From Bacillus sp. es.034 (GTDB lineage Bacteria > Bacillota > Bacilli > Bacillales > Bacillaceae_B): a DNA stretch of 64,000 nt. A model generated the notes under the pieces. It made no database searches. It saw nothing but the letters and a program-made list of their open reading frames with translations, and was not told where the DNA came from. The first letter of the stretch is position 1, and each line of letters starts with the position of its first letter. The position numbers were made by a program, and so were the translations under genes. Location: contig NZ_PDIY01000001.1 of NCBI RefSeq assembly GCF_002563655.1, positions 1,958,001 through 2,022,000 on the forward strand, written 5' to 3'. Shown here piece after piece: positions 8,072 through 16,144 of this stretch.

Positions 8072-8560
8072 ATGCGTGATTGGATTGGTGTACATACATA
8101 CGCATCACAAGAGATCGTTTGTCAATATCAGCCTTGGGGACCAAATACGGAAAAAGACTCGCAGGATTTTGTAAATCAAGCGATAAAAGACTCTAGACAA
8201 AAACCAAGAACAAGGTTTATTTTTGCCATTATATATGATGAAATGGTGATTGGAGCAGGAGAGTTTAATATAAGGGATTTCACTAATAAAGTTGGAGAAA
8301 TTGGCTATATTGTGAATCCGGATTATTGGGGAAAAGGGATAGCGACAGAAGTTGCCACTCTATTAATTGATTTTGGATTTGGAGAACTTAAACTTCATCG
8401 TATATATGCAACTTGTGACCCAAGGAACATAGGTTCATCAAGAGTTTTGGAGAAAGTTGGAATGACCAAAGAAGGTAGACTTCGTGAGGGTTTGTTAATG
8501 AAAGATGGCTGGCGAGATTCGTCACTATACAGTGTTTTGGAACACGAATGGAAGTCGTAA
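8072..8560 (+). CDS. GNAT N-acetyltransferase, RimJ/RimL type (true start probably further upstream)
   Basis: 162 residues from the first ATG. The fold is clear: RFIFAIIYDEMVIGAGEF, then the acetyl-CoA motif YWGKGIATEV, then CDPRNIGSSRVLEKVGM, and EGRLREGL close to the end, as in RimJ/RimL-type acetyltransferases. The frame stays open upstream and encodes RLSNERLWLREFT, the usual first strand of this family, so translation probably starts near 8009-8015. The only candidates next to a GGAGGGG site there are ATT, ATA or ATC. Either a rare start codon is used or the original ATG has mutated. Confidence 0.75.
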   Translation: MRDWIGVHTYASQEIVCQYQPWGPNTEKDSQDFVNQAIKDSRQKPRTRFIFAIIYDEMVIGAGEFNIRDFTNKVGEIGYIVNPDYWGKGIATEVATLLIDFGFGELKLHRIYATCDPRNIGSSRVLEKVGMTKEGRLREGLLMKDGWRDSSLYSVLEHEWKS

Positions 8561-8574
8561 CATAACACGTGGGC

Positions 8575-8640
8575 TATGGCTAAAGATCAATCGGGCAGCT
8601 GATCTCTAGCGTTTTTTCTCTGTTCATTCAAGGTTCTTTT
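8575..8640 (+). repeat. Dispersed intergenic repeat with terminator-like hairpin, last of the run
   Basis: ATGGCTAAAGATCAATCGGG then CAGCTGATCTCTAGCGTTTTTT, then CTGTTCATTCAAGG. It resembles the hairpin at 3782-3820 with a T run and a TTCATTCAA segment, and marks the right end of the repeat-separated genes. Confidence 0.5.
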
Positions 8641-8718
8641 AATGCCATAAGAGGATTAATTAAAATCACAATATTTAAAGTTGTAAGATGTTTACTCATT
8701 ATATAGAGGTGGAATCAT

Positions 8719-9681
8719 ATGCCCAAAATTGACAATATGCTAGCCATTCTTTGGATGCTTCGTTCAGGTAAAAAAGTGACGGCACAGCAAATGTCAGAAA
8801 AGTTAGAGATGAATATAAGGACGGTGTATCGTTATATTGATACCATTTCTACAAGTGGCGTGCCGATCGTTTCAGAACCGGGACATAACGGTGGGTACTC
8901 CTTATTGAATCATTTTGTTGAGGCTCCGCTGTTTTTTGATGTTGAGGAACAAACTTCCCTTTATCACGCGGCTATTTTTGCAAAAGAAGCAGGGTATTAT
9001 GGAGGGGAAGCACTCGATCGGGCAATTTCTAAACTAAGTCACCACTCCAATCAAGAGCAGGAAACAAAGGTCAACCAACATGTAACCAGTCTTGAAGTCA
9101 TAAGTCGATTACGTCCACCCTCGATGGAACCTTTACTGAAGGAGTTGGAACAGGCCGTAGCTGACGGGTACTCAGTCAACATTCTTTACCATAAAAGTGG
9201 CGAAAGGCCATTAACTGATAGATTGGTCGATCCGTACAGAATGATCTATTGGAATAATAAGTGGTATGTAATTGGATTTTGTCATCTTAGGAATGATATC
9301 CGCAGTTTTAGAGTCGATCGAATGGAACGTCTAATGCCAACCGAAATCAAGTTTAACCGGCCGGAGAATTTTTCAGCACGCGACTTTTTCGTGAAAAACC
9401 TTCTTCCAACGATAGAAGATAAGGAAGGGATTATGTCTTTGGTTCTTCATGGGGGGAGAAGTGCATTGGATGATATTTGCCAGCATTGGTTTTTAGGACA
9501 TTATGTACAAGAACGCACCTCCAATCAAGCAGTGTTTCTTCTTGAAAAAGAGATCATACATACCTATGTACCTTATTTACTTTTACCGTACAATACATCG
9601 ATTAGAGTGATGGAGCCTATCAGTCTTAAGAAAAGAATGATTGAAGTTCTGTCGGAATTAATAGAATTTCATCAAGTATGA
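8719..9681 (+). CDS. WYL-domain transcriptional regulator (YafY type)
   Basis: 320 residues; ATG after GAGGTGG. An N-terminal helix-turn-helix (residues 5-60: LRSGKKVTAQQMSEKL and NIRTVYRYIDTI) is followed by PGHNGGYSL, the wing. The WYL sensor domain spans about 140-225 (VNILYHKSGE, DPYRMIYWNNKWYVIGFC, RSFRVDRM), then the C-terminal WCX extension. Such regulators respond to a ligand and often control an adjacent DJ-1/PfpI gene. A DJ-1/PfpI gene does occur, but 5.5 kb away at 15214, separated by an inserted block whose ends duplicate this gene's 3' tail. Confidence 0.85.
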   Translation: MPKIDNMLAILWMLRSGKKVTAQQMSEKLEMNIRTVYRYIDTISTSGVPIVSEPGHNGGYSLLNHFVEAPLFFDVEEQTSLYHAAIFAKEAGYYGGEALDRAISKLSHHSNQEQETKVNQHVTSLEVISRLRPPSMEPLLKELEQAVADGYSVNILYHKSGERPLTDRLVDPYRMIYWNNKWYVIGFCHLRNDIRSFRVDRMERLMPTEIKFNRPENFSARDFFVKNLLPTIEDKEGIMSLVLHGGRSALDDICQHWFLGHYVQERTSNQAVFLLEKEIIHTYVPYLLLPYNTSIRVMEPISLKKRMIEVLSELIEFHQV

Positions 9682-9716
9682 GAACTTCCCTGACGCTAGC
9701 TGTCAGGGAAGTTTTA
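9665..9716 (+). repeat. 52-bp direct repeat, left copy (gene 3' end plus terminator)
   Basis: Identical to 15123-15174. It covers the last codons of the WYL regulator and its terminator, a 12-bp stem AACTTCCCTGAC / GTCAGGGAAGTT with T run. The 5.4 kb between the copies carries the sigma factor, LCP genes and IS21 element. Confidence 0.9.
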
Positions 9717-9845
9717 TTATTTTACCTTCAGGGATTGAAGTTAGTTCGGATGTATCATCTTTTATCGAAACAGGTAAAAAATGATACAAGTCTTATATTC
9801 TTAAATTCTTCTTTAATAATGAAAATTTCCTTAATTATGAAAAAA

Positions 9846-9872
9846 TGAAACTATCTGTCTGACTTAATCGTC
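9846..9872 (+). promoter_or_regulatory. ECF-type promoter before the sigma factor gene
   Basis: TGAAAC, 17 bases, then CGTC: the consensus read by Bacillus ECF sigma factors (SigM/SigW/SigX type). Position 33 bases before the sigma gene suggests self-activation. An inverted repeat ATCTGT / ACAGAT overlaps it. Confidence 0.7.
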
Positions 9873-9904
9873 AAACAGATAACTTATATAAGAAGGGAAT
9901 AAAC

Positions 9905-10435
9905 ATGGACAAAAGAGAAAGAGATTACATCCTTGACCAAGCCATGGGTGACTATGGTGATGAATTGGTAAGGCTTGCCTATACTTATGTAAAGGAAGAG
10001 CACATGGCAAAAGACCTTGCGCAAAATGCCTTTGTCAAATGCTACAACCAACTAGAACACTTTCGAAAAGAATCTGAACTTCGGACATGGCTATACAGAA
10101 TTACTATAAATGAATGTAAAGATTACTTAAAGAGTTGGAAATGTAAGAAGGTTCAACTGGTGCACTACATACATGAAAATACGCAAAAATATCAGAAATC
10201 ATTGGATCAAAAAGTCGTTCAAGATTCTGTCAATCAAGAGATCAAAAAGATTGTCTATTCCTTGCCAACAAAATACAAGGAAATCATCTATCTCTATTAT
10301 TATCTCTCTATGACCATTGATGAAATATCGGAGGTTACTGGTGTGAATGCAAATACGGTAAAAACCAGGTTGAGGAGAGGGAAAAAGGTTTTAAAACCTA
10401 TGATGGAGGAGGCAGAAATCTATGGATCCCATTAA
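9905..10435 (+). CDS. ECF RNA polymerase sigma factor
   Basis: 176 residues; ATG after AAGAAGGGA. Region 2 lies at about 20-85 (LVRLAYTYVKEEHMAKDLAQNAFVKCY and LRTWLYRITINECKDYLK) and region 4 at about 115-165 (LPTKYKEIIYLYYYLSMTIDEISEVTG, then NTVKTRLRRGKK). There is no region 1.1 or 3, so it is group IV (ECF). It overlaps the next gene by 14 bases, the usual arrangement with a membrane anti-sigma partner, and is preceded by an ECF-type promoter. Confidence 0.9.
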   Translation: MDKRERDYILDQAMGDYGDELVRLAYTYVKEEHMAKDLAQNAFVKCYNQLEHFRKESELRTWLYRITINECKDYLKSWKCKKVQLVHYIHENTQKYQKSLDQKVVQDSVNQEIKKIVYSLPTKYKEIIYLYYYLSMTIDEISEVTGVNANTVKTRLRRGKKVLKPMMEEAEIYGSH

Positions 10436-11402
10436 CTTTAAGAAGACGATTAAGCTAACCCAAGAGTCGCTTCAATTTACAAAACAAGATCGGGAAGAAG
10501 TATTAAAGAAAATACATGAAAAAAACCAAGTAAAGGCTACTGGAACTGTAGGGGTATTGAATAAAAAACACTTATTTCCAGTAGTGGCAACTCTTATACT
10601 GGTATCGCTATTCCTTCTTGTGTTTATTCCTTCATTGACAGGTGATCACAGAGATAATCAGATGTTAAGTCTTTATAATGCCGATGAAAAAGAGGAGGAT
10701 CAGGTGACTTCAATATTAGTGATGGTTGCCCATGAAAACATGCATACGGACATCAACCTTCTCCTTACTGTTAACAAGAGAACAAAAAAGGTAAATGTCA
10801 TTCTGCTGCCTCCAAGCCTTAAGGTTCCCATCCTTAATGCAGATAAAGAAACCCTAACGGAGGATAAACTGACTCATGCTTTTGCTTATGGGGGTCGTCC
10901 AGCTGCAGTAAATACCGTGGAAAAGGCATTGAATATGCCAATTGATTATTACTTTATGTGGGAAAGAGAAGAAGTTGAAGACTTTCTCAATTCGATGGAA
11001 GACATTCAGATAAACGTAAAAGAGAATATAGAAATGAAGGCAGCTAGAGGAAACAAATATACTTACTATAAGGGAATGGAAAATGTCAGTGGTGAAGAAA
11101 TGGCTAGAATCTTATCAATCGACGGGGAACACCAGCTACCAGCTTATTTTATGAATAAACTTTTTTCACACATGCTTACTTATGTTAGTACAAGTGATTT
11201 CAAATCCTTTAGGCAACAAGGAGAAAGCAATGTTTCACCTGAAGAAATGAAGAGAGTATTCAATGAAATGGATTCTTTGGATATTAACACGATTCCTCTG
11301 GAAGGATTTTTACATTCTATCATAACTGATGGAGTATTCTATGTTGAATTGGATGAAACCTTTAAAGCGCGATTATCAAAAAAATTGTTCGAGTTTAAGT
11401 AA
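10422..11402 (+). CDS. Probable membrane anti-sigma factor with degenerate LCP domain
   Basis: 326 residues, starting inside the end of the sigma gene. About 48 cytoplasmic residues, which would bind the sigma factor, are followed by one membrane segment (about 50-70, LFPVVATLILVSLFLLVFIP). An outside domain follows, similar to LytR-CpsA-Psr (LCP) proteins: TDINLLLTVN, DKLTHAFAYGG, DYYFMWEREEVEDFL. The residue that should be the catalytic Arg after the second strand is missing (ILLPPSLKVP where LCPs have MRDSYVDIP), so it probably senses rather than transfers wall polymers. An IS21 element inserted at its stop codon and recreated it. Confidence 0.75.
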   Translation: MDPINFKKTIKLTQESLQFTKQDREEVLKKIHEKNQVKATGTVGVLNKKHLFPVVATLILVSLFLLVFIPSLTGDHRDNQMLSLYNADEKEEDQVTSILVMVAHENMHTDINLLLTVNKRTKKVNVILLPPSLKVPILNADKETLTEDKLTHAFAYGGRPAAVNTVEKALNMPIDYYFMWEREEVEDFLNSMEDIQINVKENIEMKAARGNKYTYYKGMENVSGEEMARILSIDGEHQLPAYFMNKLFSHMLTYVSTSDFKSFRQQGESNVSPEEMKRVFNEMDSLDINTIPLEGFLHSIITDGVFYVELDETFKARLSKKLFEFK

Positions 11403-11493
11403 ATGTATTTGTCAACTTTGATTTGAGCCAGAGCGATCACTTCAAAAGTGAGCCACTTCTTCCTGAGTTATTACCATATATGTGGGATGCATG

Positions 11494-11535
11494 GGGATTT
11501 AGGGGGGTGCCCCGAGGGGCACCCCCCTAAATCCC
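11494..11535. repeat. Perfect 42-nt palindrome inside the IS21 element
   Basis: Two 20-base arms (GGGATTTAGGGGGGTGCCCC and its exact complement) separated by GA. It lies just after the istB stop codon. No T run follows in either direction, so it is not a simple terminator. Confidence 0.85.
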
Positions 11536-11548
11536 TCGCGTCGCACTC

Positions 11549-12307
11549 TTACTTATTACTTTCATCTTTTTGTTTCATAGATTGTCTAAACCGGTACGAT
11601 TCTCCGTTGAGTAGGAGAATATGGGCCTTATGGGTAAGTCGATCAAGCAGAGCTGCTGTCATCTTTTCGTCTCCGAAGATGGACGTCCATTCTGTGAATT
11701 CTAGATTAGTAGTGATCATTACGCTCGCACGTTCATATCGTCCGGCAAAAAATTGGAACAGTAACTCAGCTCCTATCTTGGTAAATGGTACATATCCAAG
11801 TTCATCTACAATGATTAAATCAATTTTGAGCCACCGTTTCTCCAAGGCTCCAAGCTTGTATTCTTCATTAGCTAATAGGAGTTCTTCTACTAGCTCAGCT
11901 GCTGAGATAAATTTTACCTTATAGCCATTTTTAATCATCTCAATGCCAATTCCCGTTGCGAGATGGGACTTTCCGGTCCCACTGTTTCCTAAAAAAATGA
12001 TGTTTTCCCTTTTCTCCACAAAATCCCCTTTGGACAAGGTAAGAAACCGGTTTTTATTCAAACTGGGCATCAAACTAAAATCATAACTATCTAATGTTTT
12101 GTGGATAGGGAATGCCGCTTGCTTAAGCCTTCTTTGTCTTTGATTCTCTTCTCTAGATTCAGATTCACTTTCTAATAAAGCCAACAGGTACTCTTCATAG
12201 GTGAAATTACGCTCTTCAGCTTCTCTAGCGAGTGAACGATATTGGGCAGCGATCATGGGAATCCGAAGTTTTTTAGTAAGGTGGTCTAATAAAAGTTCAG
12301 TTGTCAT
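11549..12307 (-). CDS. istB: IS21 helper ATPase IstB
   Basis: 252 residues. AAA+ ATPase with Walker A GNSGTGKSHLATGIG (about residue 107) and Walker B LIIVDELGYVPF (about 165). KAHILLLNGESYRFR near the C-terminus is the typical IstB tail. It remodels target DNA and directs the IstA transposase. Its start overlaps the istA stop by four bases (ATGA), the standard coupling. Complete and intact. Confidence 0.95.
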   Translation of the reverse strand: MTTELLLDHLTKKLRIPMIAAQYRSLAREAEERNFTYEEYLLALLESESESREENQRQRRLKQAAFPIHKTLDSYDFSLMPSLNKNRFLTLSKGDFVEKRENIIFLGNSGTGKSHLATGIGIEMIKNGYKVKFISAAELVEELLLANEEYKLGALEKRWLKIDLIIVDELGYVPFTKIGAELLFQFFAGRYERASVMITTNLEFTEWTSIFGDEKMTAALLDRLTHKAHILLLNGESYRFRQSMKQKDESNK

Positions 12308-13832
12308 TTGTTATTTACTCCTGTAAGTTGTCCATATTGTTCAATATTAGACTTACTAACTTTATAATCTAGGAGGCTAATAGGCGTTTGGTCCGTCGGG
12401 AGAGGCTGGAATGATATATCTTGATTGGTGAGCTTTTGAATTATTTCGTGTACAACCTCATATCGGAAAACTTGCGTTTTTTCTGCTTCTAAAAAGGCAT
12501 TTGTTAACCTCTCCATCCCAATATCACGGTGAAGAAGGAGTAGTCGGATAAATTTCCTGTCTCCTGCGGCACCTTCTTGTTCACGCATTTTTAGGTGGAA
12601 ACGCTTGAATACATCAGGTACTTCAGTAGTCTGGAATGCATGCGCATCTCTAATGGCTCTTGGTTTCTTAAGTAATATCTCTAAATAATGATCAAGAACC
12701 GTAATCATTTGATTTCTTTCATATGAGCGAACGTGTTCAGCGATCACTTGGTTTTGAGCCACTACGATTACTCGGTCGACAAAAATTTTTGCCCAAACTT
12801 CTTGGCCAGCGAATCGACAAGGAACAGAGTAACGATTGGTATCAACAGTTATGAGCGATGTTTTATTTACTTTACATGATAAGAGTTTACACGCTTCGAA
12901 ACGGATTGGAGGAAGAGGCGATAAATAGCTCTTTTCTTTCTCCCACATTTCAAGTACAGTCTCAGATTTATTTGGTACGTGAGTCCTGCTTGCTTCCTTG
13001 AAACACCAGTCCGTAAGGTATTGGTTTAATTCCTCTATGGTTTGAACCTCTGGATATGGAACCAGGGCATTTCTCCTTATGTATCCTACAGTTCCTTCAA
13101 TCCGTCCCTTTTCGTTTCCCTTGCGGGATTACAAAACTCTGCTTTAAACACATAATGAGCCTGAAGACCGACAAAGGTTTCTTGTTCTAATCGATCTCTT
13201 CCTTGAAGGACTTTCACAACTGCTGTTTTAAGATTATCAAGTAGTCCTTCCGTTGGAATTCCTCCAAAGAATTCAAAGGCATGGACAAACCCATCCAAGA
13301 ATGCTTCCTGTTTTTCATGAATATAGGCTCTCACAAACCGCATTCGACTGGCGGAAAGCTGAACGCAAAAGAGGAATATGCGTTGTGTCCTACCTTGAAG
13401 AATAATATCGGCCTCTCCCCAGTCGAATTGAAATTGGTGGCCGAGTTGAAAATCAAGTGGAATGAAAACTTCTTGGATCTTTTTCTTACGTTTGGCTACT
13501 ATCTTACGTATGTTAGAAGCTGACCCTTTAAAGTCGTATTCGTCTACTAATCTTTTGTAAATTTTAATTGCAGTATGTTTTTGCTTTTTCCAATGTTTTT
13601 GATCATCTTCCAACCACTGATCAATAATTGGGATGACTCTTTTAGTTTCTGCGGAGTATTCTTTTGTTCTATATACTCTTTTTCTTAATACAGTGGTAGG
13701 AGCTGCATTTTGGGATAAATACTTACTTACGGTATTGCGAGATACCCCAAGTTTTGTCGCAATTTGCCTTTGTGATAAACCTTCAACCTCTTTTAAGAAT
13801 TTGATATTATAGAATTGAGCCATTTCGATCAT
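12304..13832 (-). pseudogene. istA: IS21 transposase IstA, frameshifted
   Basis: Two readings together make one IstA. The first (13832 to 13086) carries the helix-turn-helix GLSQRQIATKLGVSRNTVSKYL and the first two catalytic Asp (QFDWGEAD, LLDNLKTAV). The second (to 12304) has the C-terminal DNA-binding and helper-contact part. The break is at about 13118: reading NPARETK needs one extra G to give NPARGNEKGRIEGTVGYIRR, which contains the catalytic Glu. One base is therefore lost in a G run, and the transposase is probably dead unless slippage repairs it. Confidence 0.9.
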
Positions 13833-14101
13833 CCTTTTTCTTCCCCTCGACTATGTAGTAAGTTTGGTCACTTTCTATCATAAGAGAGGTTACTAGAATT
13901 GGAAATCATGTGGCTCATTTTTTATATGATCACTAATTATAAAAGTGGCTCAAAACTAAATTATCAAAAACAAGTAAAATCAGGTTGATGGTTAAATGCA
14001 CAGAATTTTGAACGTTCCTGGGACAAAGCGGTGACACCCTTTTACATGGTGATGCCTTTATAAGCAGGGATTTAAATAGAACTCAGAGAGGTTGAATATA
14101 T

Positions 14102-15055
14102 ATGTATGAAAGAGTTGAAAGAAAAATGTATAGAAGAAATAGAAAACGAAAAAAGAGAAAAATCATATTATTATGCTTTTCTACTATTATTTTTGTTTTT
14201 CTACTTGGTGCTTCGTATGTATATTTTCAGTATCAAGCTGGACTTAAAAAATCAGCCAACGATTCAGTTATTTTTGATCAAAAGGTTGAATTTAATGGAG
14301 CAGACCTTAAAAAGGGAATAACGAATGTTTTGTTACTTGGAACGGATGCAAGGGGAAAGGAAATATCAAGAACCGACACCATAATGGTCGCCCAATTTAA
14401 TTCGGATAACAATGAAGTGAAAATATTATCGGTTATGAGAGACTCCTATGTTGATATACCTGGTCATGGGTCCCAAAAAATCAATGCTGCATATGCAATT
14501 GGAGGACCAGAACTATTGAGAAAAACATTAAAAGAAAACTTGGATATGGATATTCAATATTACTCCTTAGTTGACTTTAAAGGTTTTTCCAGTATTATCG
14601 ATGAGGTATTTCCAGATGGTGTGGAAATTGACATTGAAAAAGAAATGGTCAAAGGGATTAATCCACCACTTCACCCAGGAATGCAAAAGCTTGATGGAGA
14701 CCAGTTGCTTAGTTATGTCAGATTCCGTAAAGATAGCGAAAGTGATTTCGGTAGAGTACGTAGACAGCAAGAAGTTCTTAAGTTACTAACAGATGAGATG
14801 ACAGATTTACAAGGAGTTATGAAAATCCCGAAAACTTTAGGGATAATTAAGCCTTTTATCAAAACGAATATTAAGACACCTCAAGTGCTTTCCATAGCTA
14901 CTTCAGTATTAGGAGAAAAAAACAAAAACATTGAATCAATGAGAATACCATTAGATCATACATATACCGACGAGTATTATGATGGGGTCGGATTAGTACT
15001 TGACTTAGATGTTAGTGAAAATAAGAAAGCTATCAAAGATTTTTTATCTGAGTAA
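14102..15055 (+). CDS. LytR-CpsA-Psr (LCP) family cell-wall glycopolymer ligase
   Basis: 317 residues; ATG at 14102 (GAGAGGTTG upstream), a second ATG at 14126. A basic N-terminus leads to one membrane segment (about 20-42), with the catalytic domain outside. All LCP signatures are present: LLLGTDARG, SRTDTIMVA, MRDSYVDIPGHG with the catalytic Arg, KINAAYAIGG, and LSYVRFRKDSESDFGRVRRQ. These enzymes attach teichoic acids or other anionic polymers to peptidoglycan. It was originally downstream of the sigma and anti-sigma genes; an IS21 copy now separates them. Confidence 0.9.
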   Translation: MYERVERKMYRRNRKRKKRKIILLCFSTIIFVFLLGASYVYFQYQAGLKKSANDSVIFDQKVEFNGADLKKGITNVLLLGTDARGKEISRTDTIMVAQFNSDNNEVKILSVMRDSYVDIPGHGSQKINAAYAIGGPELLRKTLKENLDMDIQYYSLVDFKGFSSIIDEVFPDGVEIDIEKEMVKGINPPLHPGMQKLDGDQLLSYVRFRKDSESDFGRVRRQQEVLKLLTDEMTDLQGVMKIPKTLGIIKPFIKTNIKTPQVLSIATSVLGEKNKNIESMRIPLDHTYTDEYYDGVGLVLDLDVSENKKAIKDFLSE

Positions 15056-15122
15056 TAATGGGACTGGGATATCTTAAGGATTTTAGTAGTAAAATAATAG
15101 AGATTTTACTTAACTTTAATGA

Positions 15123-15174
15123 AATTTCATCAAGTATGAGAACTTCCCTGACGCTAGCTGTCAGGGAAGTTTTA
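15123..15174 (+). repeat. 52-bp direct repeat, right copy, still a terminator
   Basis: Identical to 9665-9716, including the 12-bp terminator stem. Here it follows the LCP gene and is not part of a coding region. Confidence 0.9.
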
Positions 15175-15213
15175 ATATAATGGCTGTATCAATGATGATT
15201 GGAGTGTGATTGG

Positions 15214-15846
15214 ATGAAAACACAAAAAGCTTTTCTCTATGTATTTAATACAATGTCTGACTGGGAATATGGATATGTAATGGCTGAATTAAACTCAGGT
15301 AGATATTTCAAAAAAGATGTAGCACCTTTAAATGTCATGACAGTAGGAGCTACTACAGAAATGATTACAACGATGGGAGGACTGAGCATAAAACCAGATA
15401 TGTCTCTTGATGAATGTTCTCTTGAGAGTAAAGATCTTTTAATCTTACCAGGGGGGACTACTTGGAGTGAAGAAATCCATCAACCTATCCTTGAAAGAAC
15501 TGGCCAGGCTTTAAATAGTGGCACAATTGTGGCTGCCATTTGTGGTGCAATTGAGGCCCTTGCGAGTATGGGATACTTAGATACTAGAAAGCATACAAGT
15601 AATAACTTGGAATATACTAAAATGGTATGTCCCAACTATAAAGGAGAGAAGTTATATGAGTCAGGGCCAGCGGTATCCCATGAGAATTTAGTTACGGCAT
15701 CTGGAATAGCTCCTCTGGAATTTGCAATGGAGGTACTGAAAGAAATAGATGTGTTTACACCTGATACATTGCATTCATGGTATAGCCTGAATAAGACTCA
15801 TAAACCCGAATACTTCTTTCGATTAATGAATTCAATAAATACATGA
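15214..15846 (+). CDS. DJ-1/PfpI-family type 1 glutamine-amidotransferase-like protein
   Basis: 210 residues. The ATG at 15214 has GGAGTG seven bases upstream. The flavodoxin-like fold shows LLILPGGTTWSEE and the nucleophile elbow AAICGAIEALASMG with the catalytic Cys, as in YdeA/YoaZ-type proteins. Members include glyoxalase-like, chaperone and protease-like proteins; the actual reaction is unknown. In other genomes such genes sit next to a WYL regulator. Here the likely partner at 8719 is 5.5 kb away across an inserted block. Confidence 0.85.
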   Translation: MKTQKAFLYVFNTMSDWEYGYVMAELNSGRYFKKDVAPLNVMTVGATTEMITTMGGLSIKPDMSLDECSLESKDLLILPGGTTWSEEIHQPILERTGQALNSGTIVAAICGAIEALASMGYLDTRKHTSNNLEYTKMVCPNYKGEKLYESGPAVSHENLVTASGIAPLEFAMEVLKEIDVFTPDTLHSWYSLNKTHKPEYFFRLMNSINT

Positions 15847-16063
15847 AGGTACTGAAAAGCTAAATTTCTCTTTTTAGTTTTGTAGAGAAATGGAAGAATT
15901 TCAGTTAGTAAAAAAACGGGTGTTAAGGTTGTGATGACTGATCATCCGGGGGTGTTTTTAGATTATCTATAAAAACTAAAGGGAACTGTCTAAAGGGTAC
16001 CGATTTGAGGTGCTCGTTCATAAGAATAGTTTCACTCTTATTGACACTCAAACTGGCAGCAAT

Positions 16064-16097
16064 AAAGAGATTCGTCTATTGACGAGTCTCTTTGTTT
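16064..16097 (+). terminator. Rho-independent terminator between convergent genes
   Basis: 13-bp stem AAAGAGATTCGTC / GACGAGTCTCTTT with a TATT loop and T-rich tail; can serve both directions. The preceding 15847-16060 holds no gene I can support. Confidence 0.8.
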
Positions 16098-16144
16098 TGG
16101 ATTATAAGTTATTTGCGACATATAAGCGAGTATGAACGAAAAAA

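Larger units (their letters stand above)
11404..13972 (-). mobile_element. IS21-family insertion sequence, 2569 bp, with 6-bp target duplication
   Basis: Ends align as imperfect 26-bp inverted repeats beginning TGT (about 20 of 26 matching). Further subterminal repeats containing TGAGCCAC lie inside each end, as usual for IS21. The target duplication AGTAAA is present at 11398-11403 and 13973-13978. It carries istA (frameshifted) and istB on the minus strand. It sits between the anti-sigma gene and the LCP gene of what was one operon. Confidence 0.85.

Noticed and set aside
1107..8640. Repeats in the single-gene array as integron attC sites
   Set aside because: The conserved ends do not fit the attC core sites (RYYYAAC and GTTRRRY): the motif after GGGCAG is GTTAGTT or GTTAATT, whose sixth base is T. 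No integron integrase gene is in the window. Kept only as a cassette-like observation.
11448..11924. Open reading frame on the plus strand over the IS21 left end
   Set aside because: It is antisense to istB and crosses the palindrome; no ribosome binding site and no plausible protein features.
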